Position numbers and translations under genes: made by a program
The notes under the pieces: model-generated
The model's database searches: none
What the model was told of the DNA's origin: nothing
What the model saw: the letters and a program-made list of their open reading frames with translations, nothing else
Assembly: GCF_002878395.1 (NCBI RefSeq)
Contig: NC_061122.1
Span: 76,260,117-76,324,116, forward strand
DNA: 64,000 nucleotides
Direction: 5' to 3'
Source: Capsicum annuum
Taxonomy: Eukaryota > Streptophyta > Magnoliopsida > Solanales > Solanaceae
In this document: piece after piece, positions 23,871 to 35,975 of the stretch
How the letters are laid out: each line of letters starts with the position of its first letter
Position numbering within the stretch: the stretch's first letter is position 1

Positions 23871-25240
23871 GATATCCGAGAAGTGTGTTTACCATCTCAT
23901 TCGAGTCAAGGACTAGAATTTTGAGACTCCGAGTATGAGTCATTTATAGTATTAAATAAATTTTAAGATGTGTTCCTTAAAGATCTTCTTGGAGTTCCAC
24001 CCAAGAGGGAAATTGACTTTAGAATAGATCTCCTTCTAGATACCCAGACTATCTCTATTTTCCATTATCGAATGGCTTCAGCTGAGCTTAAGGAATTTAA
24101 GGAACAATTAGAAAATCTCTTAGATAAGTGTTCATAAGGCCTAGTTTTTCTCTATAGGGTGCTCCAGTCTTGTTTGTGCATAAGAAAGATGGTTCCCTCA
24201 GAATGTGCATCGACTACCGTTAGATTAATAATGTCCTAATCAAGAATAAGTATCCACTCCCCATAATTGAAGACTTGTTTGTCCAACTTCAGGGTACCAG
24301 TTATTTCTCTATAATAGACCTTAGATCTGGCTATTATTAACTTAGAGTAAGAGAATATGACATTCTAAAGATAGCTTTCAGAACTCGATATGGTCACTTC
24401 AAATTCTTTATTATGTCCTTATACTAATGAATTCCCCTACATATCTCATGCAATTAATGAATAGGGTGTTCAAAAAGTACTTAAACCTATTCTTTATAGT
24501 CTTCATTGATGATATCCTTATATATTCCCATAGTAAGAATGATCATGCAAATAAACTGAGGGTTGTATTGCAGAAGCTAAGAGATCATCAGTTATTCACT
24601 AAGTTTAGTAAGTACGAATTTTTTCTAAGATTAGTAGCTTTCCTTAGGCATAATGTTCCCATTGATTGCATCGAGTTGACCCTCAAAAGAACAAAGTAGT
24701 GAGAAACTAGCCCATGCCCATCTCTTCATCAGATATCAGGAGTTTCTTGGGTTAGGATGGCTATTAGAAGAAATTTATGGAAGGCTTCTCTTCTATTTCT
24801 TCCCTCATATCCAAATTGAATTAGAAAAATGTCAAATTTTAGTGGTCAGATTCATGCGAGAAGAGTTTTAAGAGTTAAAGACTTGACTCACCTCCGCCCA
24901 GTATTATCTTTGCTAGATGGTTAAGAAGGCTTTGTTGTTTACTGTGATTCTTCCAGAGTTAGTCTAGTTGTGTTTTGATACAGAGAGATAGGGTCATAGC
25001 CTACGCCTCTAGATAACTTAAACGCCATGAAAAGAATTATTGGACCTATGATCATGAGTTGGCAGTTGTTGTCTTCGCCTTAAAGATTTTGAGGCACTAT
25101 TTTTAGGGGGTTCATGTTGATGTGTTCACTGATTGCGAGAGTTTAATTCTGTGTTCATGCAAAACATCTAAATCTTTGTATGAGAAAATTGCTTGAGTTG
25201 TTTAAAGATTACGATATGAGTGTGTTATATAATTCGGTCA
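23871..25240 (+). pseudogene. Element C reverse transcriptase and RNase H, broken
   Basis: The linker ([20 protein letters not shown], about 23,990) leads to RT fingers with VHKKDGSLRMCIDYR (about 24,180), palm [11 protein letters not shown], and an intact F-I-D-D in [15 protein letters not shown] within the 24,427-24,699 frame. RNase H begins near 24,940 (VVYCDSSRVSL) and ends with KANVVAHALSRLSLDSVAYV from 25,225, where VADALSR has become VAHALSR. At least six stops and several frame changes break it. Confidence 0.87.
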
Positions 25241-26870
25241 AGGCCAATGTGGTGGCACATGCCCTTAGTAGATTGTCTTTGGATAGTGTTGCCTATGTAG
25301 AGGATGATAAGAAGGTGTCAGTCCATGAGGTTCATCAACTAACTAGATTTGATATTCAATTGGTTTATTCAGCCAAAGGTAATACATCAGTTTTAAATAG
25401 TTCAGAATCTTCATTGGTTGCCGAAGTAAAGGAAAAACAATACAGGGATCCTAGATTTCTTAAGCTGAAGCAGGCAGTTAGAGGCCAGAAAGTAGAGGTT
25501 TTATCCCAAAAGGGAGATGAAGTGCTTTATTTTCAGAAAATGTTATGTGTTCCTTGAGTTGATGGTTTGAGACAATGAATTCTAGAAGAAGAACATGGTG
25601 CGCGGTACTCTATTCTTCCATGGACCACTAAGATGTACCATAGCTTAAAGAAAAATTATTGGTGGAGTGGTATGAAGAAATATATTATAGAGTTTGTGGC
25701 CAAGTGTTTGAACTATTTCAGCAAGTCAAAGTTGAGCACTAAAGGCCTTATGGTACATTACAGGAGTTTAGCATCTCCACTTGTGAGTGGGAAGTGGTGA
25801 ACATGGATTTTGTGATAGGGTTTCCTCCTACGCATCATCAGCATAATACGATTTGGGTCGTTGTTGATAGAATGGCCAAATCCACTCATTCTTTCTAATT
25901 CATAGGTCGTATTTAGCTGAGAATTATTCTATACACTATATCAGAGATGTTAAGATTCACAGGATTTCATTGTCTATTATTTAAGATAAAGGTACTAAGT
26001 TTACCTCTTAATTTTGGAAGGCTTTCCAGAAGGGTCTTGGTACCCTAGTTCATCTAAGTACAACTTTTTATCCCCTGATAAATGGTCAGGATGAGAAGAC
26101 CACTTGAACTTTAGAGGACATGTTGAGGGCCTATGTTATTGACTTTAAAGATAGTTGGGATGGCCACTTACTTTTGAATGAGTTTTCTTACAACAATCGT
26201 TACCACTCGAGAATTATGATGGCTCTATTTGAGGCTCTATACGGAAGGAGATGTAGATCTCCTATTGGTGGGTTTGAAGAAGGTGGGGATGCTTTGTTAG
26301 GTCCAGATTCAGTATTTGAAGTGATGGAGAAATTTTAGTTGATTCCAGAGAGGCTGATGATATCCCAAAGTCATCAAAAATCTTATGCAGATGTAAGGAG
26401 AAAAGATCTTGAGTTTAATGTTAGAGACTTGGTATATTTTAAAATTTTGCTTATTCAAGGAGTGAAGAGATTAGGAAAGAAGGGGAAACTCAATCCCCTC
26501 TATATTGGCCTTTATAGAATCTTGAACTATTATTGGAGGGTAGCTTATGAGCTTGAGTTGCCTGCAGATTTTGTATCAGTACATCCAGTGTTCCATGTTT
26601 TTTTTAAGGAAATATATTGGTTATTTACCTGTTATTGCCCCTTTAGAATGTGTGGATGTTTAGAATAGTCTTTCTTATGAATAACTTACAGTTGATATCC
26701 TTGATCAACAGATTTGTAGGCTAAGGAACAAAGAAGTTTCCTTAGTTAAAGCTCTATGGTGGAATCAGTCTATTAAGGGAGATACTTGGGAAGAAGACGT
26801 AGATATGCGAGCTAATTATCCTCATATTTTCTCTGAAAACCCAGATTCAGCTTGTGGTAATGATTTTCAT
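25241..26870 (+). pseudogene. Element C integrase and chromodomain, broken
   Basis: After the RNase H linker comes an integrase N-terminal zinc region (TTKMYHSLKKNYWWSGMKKY, then FVAKC) whose second CxxC cysteine is lost. The catalytic core (25,790-26,110) is heavily shifted. The 26,120-26,338 frame has the ALYGRRCRSPIGG block, and 26,339-26,668 has SYADVRRKDLEFNVRDLVYF and the VHPVFHVF block. A chromodomain is readable at about 26,695-26,850 (NKEVSLVKALWWNQSIKGDT, then YPHIF). Confidence 0.87.
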
Positions 26871-27094
26871 TGGATTAATTCTTTTTTGTTCTCAGTTTCA
26901 GCTATGGAACCATTCTCATGCCATTGCATGCAATCATGAAATCACGAAATCAGTTCAGTTCATGTATCATGCATCAGACTCAGTTACGTAATCATGTTCC
27001 AAGTCATGCATGTTCGGTATATGATCTCAGTTGCTCTAGTGTTATCAGTATAACCAGCCTCATTTAAGGACAAATGTTACCAAGGAGGAGATAT
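26871..27094 (+). promoter_or_regulatory. 3' untranslated end and polypurine tract of element C
   Basis: About 200 bp of non-coding DNA with CAGTT-rich wording ends in GACAAATGTTACCAAGGAGG and AGATAT just before the LTR. Related elements have a cleaner purine run here, so this one has partly decayed. Confidence 0.75.
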
Positions 27095-29288
27095 TGTAAT
27101 ACCACGTAATATCCTAAGCTCAATTCAGTTGTTGTTGCATGCCTAAGGGGTCAAAATCTTGAAATTTTCACTAAGTGACCCCTAAACATCATGGAATTTC
27201 ATTTTTGGTAAAGGTGTGTCTTGAGGGAGTTTTGGGATTTTTGGAGGGATTCAGGGTGTGTTTGGTTGGCGGGGGAAGGAAGGCCTCGTGATAGGCTCGT
27301 GCCACAAAGGCTGCTTGCCGTTAGAAAGGGTTGCGACATGATAATCGCTTGACCCAAGATAGGGTTATTGCACGAGGGCTGCTTGACCCAAGGCAGGGTC
27401 ACGATGCACTAGTTCTCATCGTCCATCCTTTTTATTAATGAAATCAAGGGGAAATGTGGTTGTTTAACCTCAACCCAACTCGTGCATAACACGATTGGGG
27501 GGATTTTTAGGAGCATTATTTTCCTTTCCTCTGAAAATTTCTCTTAATAAACCCTCATCCTTTCCCAAAAACAAAATCCAAGCCCCTTTCTCAGGAAGTC
27601 AAGAGTTAAATAATACCTCAGTAAATCTTCAAGAAACTATCTATTGAGGTATGTGGGTGTTCATCGATTGATCCTTTTCACCCTTGAAGAAAAAAAAACC
27701 TTCTTTTAATTAAAATTATGGATCTTTTTCTTAACTATGGAATTTCATATATTCAAGACGAGTTGAATTCAAGTGTTCCCTAGTAATTTAAACTCAATTC
27801 ATGTCCATGAATGATCCCATTAAAAGATAGGTTGCCTCATGCTTTAAAATTTCAGTTTTCCTCGTCATATTCAATTGAATTTCATGTTAAATTCCCAAAT
27901 TACGAATTTAGCCATGTAATCATGTTGTTTTCCTCATATTTAACACATTCTGTTGTTCGTGTTCAGGATTCTCACATGTTTGATGAAATGTCTATGTTTT
28001 GGGTCCTTGAACTATTATCCCATACTACAGTTTTAAAGCTTTGTTATCATATTCTATGGTCATTAAGTATTAGTGGGTTATTAACACCTGATACCTATGT
28101 GTTTTACATGATTTCAGATTTTCATGTAATTATTCAGTTAAACCATGGATATTATTATTTTTACTCAATTGATATATTCATTATGAGCACCAACATAAGT
28201 AAAGTTCAGCTAAACTTAGTTTAGTTCAGTACCAGTGTTTGTTCAGTTGGGAGTAGGATTTAGAACCGAGATAACATAGGGATATGGGCTCACCCGCCAG
28301 TTAGGATTGGGTCCTTAGTAGAAGTCTCTAAGTTCCAGAACTACATAGCCAATGTAGGATATGAGACTTCACCCACCATTTTAGGACTAACACACCCTTA
28401 GGTATAACCTGCCTGATTAGGACCGACTCCCTAGTCCTTTGAGACATCAAATTAGTGCATCCACATAGCCAGTGTTAGTACCCATGGCACGGTACTAACA
28501 ACATTCCAACTAAGGTTATAGGTTGGACACCTATTAGCTCGTATTGGGGCATGTTGGTTAAGTGATACCTCCCTCAATTTTAGTCAGTATTTTAGTGTAT
28601 GTCAGCTCAGATTTTCTTGATCAAGTCTACAAATTATTAGATATTAAGTTATATGGATTTTAGACTTTTAGATTTCAGAATATCCATTAATATTTTTATG
28701 CTTGGTCTTGCATTGTTAAATTTTACATGCTCAGTTATTCCATGCATTTTAGTTAGTTCTTATCTCACATACCAGTACATTCAAAGGTCTGACTGCATAC
28801 TTTTCTTTGTGCTATGTTGTATAGGTTTGGACACTCAGTTTCCTTACCGTTCTTAGACAGCTCAGAGTTACCCAACAGCAGTTGTGGTGAGGCCTCATCC
28901 ATCAAAAACATAATATGTTATCTCATTTATTTCAATATTTCTTTATGCTGAGTCTGTCGGAGTTAGTTGGGGTTTTGTCCCATATCTCCTCATGATGTTT
29001 AGAGGCTTTCAGACAATCAATTAGACAGTCGGACAGTTCATTCAATTTATTAGTTATTTTAGATAGACAATGTAGTTTCTAGTATTTTTATTAGATATTT
29101 AAGACATGTCATTGCTATACATTTCAGTATTCGGATTTGCAGTATCTTAGCATCTTATCTTCCTTAAATGTGTTGTATTACTATTTTACTCAGTGCTCAC
29201 AGAATGTACCGGCTCATGGGTTCGCTTCTGGTCACTTGTGGCCGTAAGTAACATTGGCTCGACTACGTAATAGCCTCAGGTCATGACA
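27095..29288 (+). repeat. LTR of element C
   Basis: Starts TGTAATACCACGTAAT after the polypurine tract and is taken to end at GGTCATGACA (29,288), giving 2.19 kb. No second copy is in the window to confirm the ends. It contains GC-rich tandem units (27,313-27,414). Open frames inside (for example 27,811-28,224) are chance. Confidence 0.75.
27313..27414 (+). repeat. Three 34-bp tandem units in LTR C
   Basis: GCTTGCCGTTAG at 27,313, GCTTGACCCAAG at 27,347 and GCTTGACCCAAG at 27,381 are spaced exactly 34 bp, each followed by an AGGGT segment. A possible fourth, weaker unit lies just upstream. The block is GC-rich within an AT-rich LTR. Confidence 0.8.
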
Positions 29289-29826
29289 GGTACATGCCTT
29301 AGACACACGAGAATTGGAAAGTAATTTGGAACTTAGAACTCAAAAAATGAATGTACGATAAAATTCTTGTGCTCTGTTGGCGTTTTGAGTTTTGGAGTGG
29401 AATTGGGGATTTATAATCTCTTAAAATTTAAAGGAATATGCTACATAATTCTTAAAGGTTGAACATAGGTGAAAGCACCCCAATAGCCTTCTTTCCGAGT
29501 ACTTAAAACAAAATTACACATATTTTACATTGGAATGTGTCACAGACCTTATCGCGGAGGCTAACCTCCATGCCATAGACCCTAATAAAGAGATTATCCT
29601 CCGTGTCATAGACCCTATCACAGATTTTAGCCACCATTACACATTGATATCATGGAGTCTCACTTTTTACGTGGTCTAAAACCACGTCGAACCTCATTCA
29701 AAAATTTTGAAACTCTCCCGGGACACCCCATTCACATGCCTAAACACAATTTAAGTCATAATTCAAAATTTTGAACATGGGAGGACAAAAAATAATACGA
29801 TCAAAATTTAGAGGGTGTTACAAAAG
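29289..29826 (-). repeat. Fragment K: Ty3/gypsy LTR piece
   Basis: The minus strand reads TGTAACACCCTCTAAATTTT from 29,826, a standard LTR start, and runs about 540 bp before meeting LTR C. It contains three 33-bp units (starts 29,541, 29,574, 29,607) with a CA(C/T)AGACC core. The other end is lost. Confidence 0.65.
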
Positions 29827-29999
29827 CTTATTATCTAGTAAAGTCCTATGGATTAGTACGGAGATGTTTGTATCCTGTCTTCGGGAGGTTATAGGGCACT
29901 TTTAAGAAGTTTTACTCAAGACTTCTTTTCCTTTATCCCTCTTTCTATGAAACTCTAGTACATTCTTTGATTATATTTTATTCTAGATGGATGATATGA
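29827..29999 (+). other. Orphan Ty3/gypsy leader
   Basis: AAGCTTATTATCTAGTAAAG, then TTAGTACGGAGATG and ...GGAGGTTATAGGGC resemble the untranslated leader that follows a primer site in these elements, with only the last bases of a primer site left. The gag that should follow is cut off by element E at 30,000. It may belong with remnant G at 45,178. Confidence 0.5.
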
Positions 30000-32234
30000 T
30001 GTCACGACCCGAACTAAGTCCTAGACATAATGGGCATCCCAAGTCAAGCCAAGATCGGGGACTGCCCTCTTTACCCAACCCAACCACCTTCTACAGCCTT
30101 AGATAAGCTGAATTTTGAGCATATAACATGATTATGAAAATGCTCTCATGAAAACTTTGGGATATCGTCACAACCGTGATCAATCTAACCTAGACTACCC
30201 ACACCAAACCAACCATCTTTGCTATACAAAACCAAAAAGAATATAAAAACATAATAGGATAATAAAACCCAAAATTTAATACGATGGAACAACAAACAAT
30301 ATCTTCTAATTATGTCATCCCTAACACCAATGTCAATGCTAAGTCTGACACCAATACCGATCCCGCCCATACAACCCCTTGAAGTACCACAAAGCCTCTA
30401 TCTGTAAGAATACAAATATCCGGTTGGGACATGCCCCTAACAATGGCTAAACCAAATATCCAAAACAAAAGAAAAATGTCCAAGAATGTCCATATCATGA
30501 AATGGAGGCTTTAAGAAAAATTAAAGCTCACAACTTCAATCCAAATGTTTTACCGGAGTAAATTATTATCTAAGATGAGTCAAACGATCGATTCCTGTAT
30601 AGCATGGGTATCACCCGCCAGTTGACTGCTAGTATGTACTCAGGATAAGGATAAACTAATGCCATTTAAAGAACAATGTAAAACCATCTATGATGCATAC
30701 AACCATACATATATATATGTCTTGGGAAAGGGAGTCTGTGTTTAGCATGCACTTAAAACCTTTTGCTTGGGCTTTATAGTTTCAGCTCCCACTACTTAAA
30801 GAGTCCTAGTACGTGTAGCCACACGACCCGAAAATATTGCATGGGATGACAAGTACATCCCTCCTATATAAAATGTGACAATCACAAGTGGTTAACAAAC
30901 ACCTCTCATATCAGCAAACTTTAGTTTCAAGTTTTGGTTCCCCCGGAACCTCCACCTTCCATGACTTAGTTACACATACCGCCATTAATTCCCAAATAAA
31001 AACCATGTCCAAACAATCCAATTACCATTTATTACCAAGGACAATTATTAGTGGTATCGTCATACCAACCATACTTGCAAGATTTATCCATAACCAAACT
31101 ATTTAAGTTAAGGGGACTCTCAAGTGCCCTTTCCGTTTACCATATTAACCTCTTAGGAGACTACCATGGTCTCCACAAGCATAACCAATATGCCTTTACC
31201 CTTTGTAAGCCAATTAAACCATTTATAGTTTCATATATAAGCTGAAAACAAGCAAGAGTTCCATTTAAAGAAGTCAATCAATGAACATATCCTTATAAAC
31301 ATTTTATCAAATACCTTAGGGGCATCATATAAACAAAACTAATTCCAAAGACCATTAAACCATTATCATGAAAACAAATTTCCCAAAACCACCATTAATG
31401 CACATAAAAGAATAATTAAGCCATAAGAAAGCATAACCAAGCCATTATAAACAAAACCCCCAATTAATAGCTGAAAACCATAAACCATGAAATATTAAAA
31501 CCATGAAAACATCCATAAAATTCATACCTTTTTAGAAGTAAGAAGTAGGGAAGAGAAACATGCCTTAAACCGAGAAAGATGATGGAATAAAATCACCAAA
31601 GGAATCCCTAAACCAATCCCTAAGTTGAAAGCCTAGCACTCTTACCCAAAAGACCTTAAGAGAAATATGATGTGTTTTGAAATAGTTTCTAAGTGTTAAT
31701 GCGTACAATAATAGGTTAAATAAGCTCCTAAGTATATTAGAAGTTGTGGTTCATAATTAAGATTAGTAAGGAAATGACCAGAATACCCCTACTTAAGTCC
31801 CTTAAAAACCCGTCATAGGGATACGACTGACCCTCTTACGAGTCGTACCCTTCCTTACAATTGTTTTCCACCATTCGTACCTAGGCCTCAACCTTTGGAT
31901 CAGACAATGTCCAATATATGACTCATCCAACCAAGTTGTAACCTCAGCATATGACCATACCTATGATCCATATCCCTGGCAGAATGAATTAATAGGAGGA
32001 TCAAACACTGGCCACCATACGAGTCATCGATATGACTCATATCATTCCGTATGACTCGCACCCCTAAATAGTAACAATTCCAGTAATCAAAACCATCCCA
32101 CCAACTATCACTGGTCAACTTAGGGCAGGACCATACCACTCGTACCCAACATACGGCTCATACCCTGGAGTCATATTGGATTCGAAGAACGAATTTCATG
32201 GAAAATTTCTAAGGCCAAAACTCAGGATGTAACG
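30000..32234 (-). repeat. 3' LTR of element E
   Basis: Plus-strand TGTCACGACCCGAACTAAGT at 30,000 aligns with TGGCATGATCCAAACTAGGG at 37,343. The inner end is set at CAGGATGTAAC (about 32,234) beside the purine-rich GTGGGGGAGAG (minus strand). Its U3 carries repeated ACGAGTCGTA-like inverted motifs (31,838, 32,018, 32,049, 32,125). No gene. Confidence 0.78.
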
Positions 32235-32400
32235 CTCTCCCCCACTAGGAACATTTGTCCCAGAATGATGGATAAGGTAGGGATAACCATACACAGAGTT
32301 ATTTGCATTATCAATCATCCCTTTAACAATGTTTAAAGACGAAGAGGCAAAGATGTAAATCTTTCTATTAATAAACTCACAAAATAAAGATGTGTTCAAG
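32235..32400 (-). promoter_or_regulatory. Polypurine tract and 3' end of element E
   Basis: The minus strand has GGGACAAATGTTCCTAGTGG followed by GGGAGAGCG just before the LTR; the remaining bases are 3' untranslated sequence. Confidence 0.75.
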
Positions 32401-33830
32401 AACATATACCTTTCATACGAAAACTAGGAGAAGAAAACAAATGTAGATACTTAAACTTCTTGTTGTCTTCCGCTTCCCGAGTAGCTTCTTCTACTTTATG
32501 GTTTCACCACCGAAACTTTACCATCCTTGTTCCATAACCAACGAACTTGCCTGTCTAATATGTCAACTGGGACTTTTTCATAAGGCAGAGAATTTGGGAT
32601 ATCCAACCCTTTCAAAGGATCAACCAAAGAAGGATCACCAATACATTTACTCAACATAGAAACATATTAGACCTAATAAACCAAACCCAAACTATATGGC
32701 AACTCCAACTCATAAGTAACATTGCCAACTCTCCACAAAATCACATAAGGACCAATGAATCGAGGACTGAGCTTCCCCTCCTTGCCAAACCGTACTACTC
32801 CCTTCATTAGAGATACCTTTAGGAACACCTTGTCCCTAACCTCAAGCATTAAATCTCTACGCCTAACATTTGTACAAGACTTTTGGCGACTCGAAATAGC
32901 TTTTAAGCCTATTTGGAATCAGCATCACCTTCTACATACCTTGATAGACTAAATTGAAACAAAACATATCCGCCTCACCAAGCTCAAACCATCTAATAGG
33001 AGATCTACGCCTCCTAACTTACAATGCCACAAAAGGAGCCATAACAATAATAGAATGATAGATATTGTTGTAAGAAAACTCTACCAAAGGTAGATTATCA
33101 ACCCAATTTCCACCATAATTGATCATGCATGCTCGAAGAATGTTCTCTAATGTCTAAATCGTTCTCTCCGCTTGCCTATTCGACTGCGGATGGAAGGTTG
33201 TACTCAGACTAACCTTAGTCCCTAATCGATTCTTGAAAGACCACTAGAAATGGGATGTAAAATGCATACCACAATAAACAATAATTGACAAAGGCACCCC
33301 ATGCACTTCACAATGCCTTAAAGATACAACTTCGCATAATCTTCCGTCAAAAAGGTAGTCCTTACTAGAAAAAATTTGGCATACTTAGTCATCCTATCAA
33401 TGATGAACCAAATCAAATCAAACTAGTTCTGAGATAGAGGAATACTGGTAACAATATCCATATTGATCATCTACTATTTCCATTCAGGCAACTCTATTTC
33501 TTAATGCAACCCACCAAAACTCAGATGCTCACCCTTAACCTGTTAATACACCATGCAACTGGCCACAAAATCAACCAGATATCTCTTTATACCATTCAAC
33601 AAATAGATCTCTTTAAGATCATAATCCATATTTATCGAACCAGGATGGACAATATAGTGTGCCTCATGTGCCTCAGCTAAAATCCTTTATCTCATCCCGT
33701 CGACATTCAAAATACACAACATTCCTTGGTGCCGCAAAGTACCATGACCACTAATCTCAAATAACACCATGTTTTGCCCAATAAGATCACTCTTGATTTT
33801 TATCAAAACCAGATCCAACACTTGTTTTTC
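32400..33830 (-). pseudogene. Element E integrase and chromodomain-like end, broken
   Basis: Minus-strand frames give integrase wording around 33,100-33,200 (TTFHPQSNRQAERTI, where relatives have HPQTDGQAERT), ENILRACMINYGGNW, and FSYNNIYHSIIVMAPF near 33,040. Toward 32,600 comes YEKVPVDILDRQVRWLWNK, then VSVVKP, and a shifted EEATREAE segment near 32,480, matching a chromodomain end. Stops and frame changes are frequent. Confidence 0.83.
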
Positions 33831-35195
33831 CTTAATCTATGCACCAAGAGACGATCGAAACTTTTTGCACCATCATACCATCTTTAGAATCTAAGAGATG
33901 AACTCTATGATTGGCCAACCGGTGAATATCATTCATCAATTCTAGATTTCCTTCCTCAACATGAGCCAAACTGCCCATTGACAACCTGCTAAGAGCATCA
34001 ACAAGCATGTTAGCCTTAACTAGGTGATAGTGAAGACTCATATCATAATCTTTAAGAAGCTTAAGCCATCTCCTTTGCTTGATATTAAAATCCTTCTACG
34101 TGAACACGTACTGAAGACTCTTATGATCAAAAAAGATATCTATACGAACACTATTTAGATAATGCTGTCATATTTTGGAAGCCAACACAACCGCTAATAG
34201 CTTCAAATTATGAGTAGGATAATTCCTCCCATATACCTTCAACAACCTGGAAACATAGGCAATAGTCATCCCATGTTCCATCAAAACAAAACCAAGCCCA
34301 ACCCGTGATGCATCACAATAAACCTCAAATCCATCATTGCCTTCCCAAAAAATCAAAATCAAAGCCAAAATCAATCTACTCTTCAACTTTTCAAAACTCC
34401 CCTCACAAGTTTCCGACTAAGAAAACATAACCTTCTTCTGAGTTAACTTATTCAAAGGAGCACTTATCGATAAAAAAGCTTTCTATAAATCACCTATAAT
34501 ACTCAGCTCCGAACATTGGATGGAGTCATGGGGCTAGGCGACCCCTTCACCATAGAAACCTTTTGAGGATCAAGCGTTATCCTCTCACTACAAATATTGT
34601 TACCCAATAAAGTAAAGAAATTTAATCAAAACTCACACTTAGAGAGGTTACAAACAACCATTGTTTCTTTAAGGTCTGCAACACCAAATGAAGGTGGTTA
34701 ACACAACCATTGTTTCTTTAAGTTCTGCAATACCATATTAAGGTGATTAACATGATCTATCTTACTCCTTGAATATACCAGGATGTCATTAATAAAAACA
34801 ATGATGAAGAGATCTAAATATTGTCTTAATAACCAATTTATTAAATCCATAAATGCTGCCAGAGCATTTGTCAACCCAAATGACATGACAAAGAACTCAA
34901 AATGCCCATACTTAGTATGAAAAGCAATCTTAGGGATATCCATCTCCCTAATCTTAAGATGATGGCACCTAGACTGAAGATCTATCTTGGAAATAAACTT
35001 GGTACCCTGTAATTGATCACACAGATCATCTATCCTTGGGAGCGGATACTATTTTATGCCCGTTAGCTTGTTTAACTACCTGAAGTTGATGCATATCTGA
35101 ATGGAACCATCCTTCTTGCACATGAACAACATCGGTGCACCCCATAGAGAAACACTAGGATAAATAAATCCTTTATCTAGAAGATCCTTAATTTA
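33831..35195 (-). pseudogene. Element E reverse transcriptase and RNase H, catalytic residue lost
   Basis: From 35,190 leftwards: RT fingers with an [13 protein letters not shown] segment (about 35,110), [20 protein letters not shown], then [18 protein letters not shown] near 34,790. The catalytic F-I-D-D reads F-I-N-D, removing a metal-binding aspartate. A 49-bp tandem duplication follows and shifts the frame. RNase H begins with VYCDASRVGLGFVL (34,386-34,168) and ends in KANMLVDALSRLSMGSLAHV. Confidence 0.87.
34656..34753 (-). repeat. 49-bp tandem duplication in element E RT
   Basis: AACCATTGTTTCTTTAAGG at 34,656 recurs at 34,705 as AACCATTGTTTCTTTAAGT; the copies continue with CTGCAA(C/T)ACCA. 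49 is not a multiple of three, so it breaks the frame. Confidence 0.9.
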
Positions 35196-35975
35196 CTCTT
35201 TGAGTCCCCTTAACAAAGTTGGATCTATTCTATATGATGAAATAGATATTGGATGAGTATTTAGAAGCAAATCAATAACAAACTCTAATTCTCTATCTGG
35301 AGGAACACCAAGGAGATCATCCAGAAAGGCCTCTAGAAACCCATTAACTACCAAAACTGAAAGCAAAGAAGGACCTTCCGAGTTAGAATTTTTATCCCAG
35401 ACCAAGTGATAAAGATACCCTTTAGAGATTAACCCTCGAGCTCTAAGATAAGAAATAAATCTCCCTCTAAGAGCTAAGAAAACCCCTCTCATTCTATTTC
35501 TAGCTAACAGGATAACCTAAAGATGACCTTATGAGTTTGATAGTCTAAAGATGCATAACAAGAATGCAACTAATCCATGACCAAAATCACATCAAAATCC
35601 ACTATACCTAACTCAAATAGATCTACTAGGGTTTGACTATCACCAACAGATACCATACACCCCTATAGACCCTTTCAGTAATAACTGAGTCTACTATCGA
35701 GCTAGAAACAAAAAAGGGATTCAAAACTATTTCTGGATCAATAACAAAAGACACAGCTATATATGGAGTCACATAAGAAAGAGTGAAGCTTGGATCAAGA
35801 AAACAATATACATCATGTAAGAAGAGTTGTAACATACTAGTAACAATATCAGGCGATCCTCAGATTCTTGTTGGGAGGCCAAAGAATACATCCTATTTTT
35901 TCCAACACTAGAACTGAGAGAAGTAACAAAAGCATATGCCACACCACAAGGAGTAGGAGCAGAAGATGAAGCCAC
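35193..35975 (-). pseudogene. Element E aspartic protease, altered active site
   Basis: The 35,835-35,626 frame contains YCFLDPSFTLSYVTPYIAVS, aligning with the LDPGATLSFVTPYIA active site of these proteases but with glycine replaced by serine. The 35,492-35,193 frame holds the protease end and RT linker (FISYLRARGLISKGYLYHLV, then DDLLGVPPDRELEFVIDLL). The upstream frame 35,975-35,769 is the gag-protease linker (GKNRMYSLASQQES). Confidence 0.87.

Larger units (their letters stand above)
23398..29288 (+). mobile_element. Element C: chromodomain Ty3/gypsy retrotransposon, 5' part outside the window
   Basis: Directly after LTR D the sequence is in the middle of a gypsy coding region (a gag-protease linker that begins with an R-L-Y-A-L-like motif). 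Protease, RT, RNase H, integrase, chromodomain, polypurine tract and a 2.2-kb LTR follow. The missing gag and 5' LTR are expected left of element A, outside the window, since D split C and A split D. Every domain has stops or frame shifts. Confidence 0.82.

Noticed and set aside
27811..28224. 137-codon plus-strand frame
   Set aside because: Inside LTR C; composition is that of AT-rich DNA, with no domain, start context or neighbour to support a gene.
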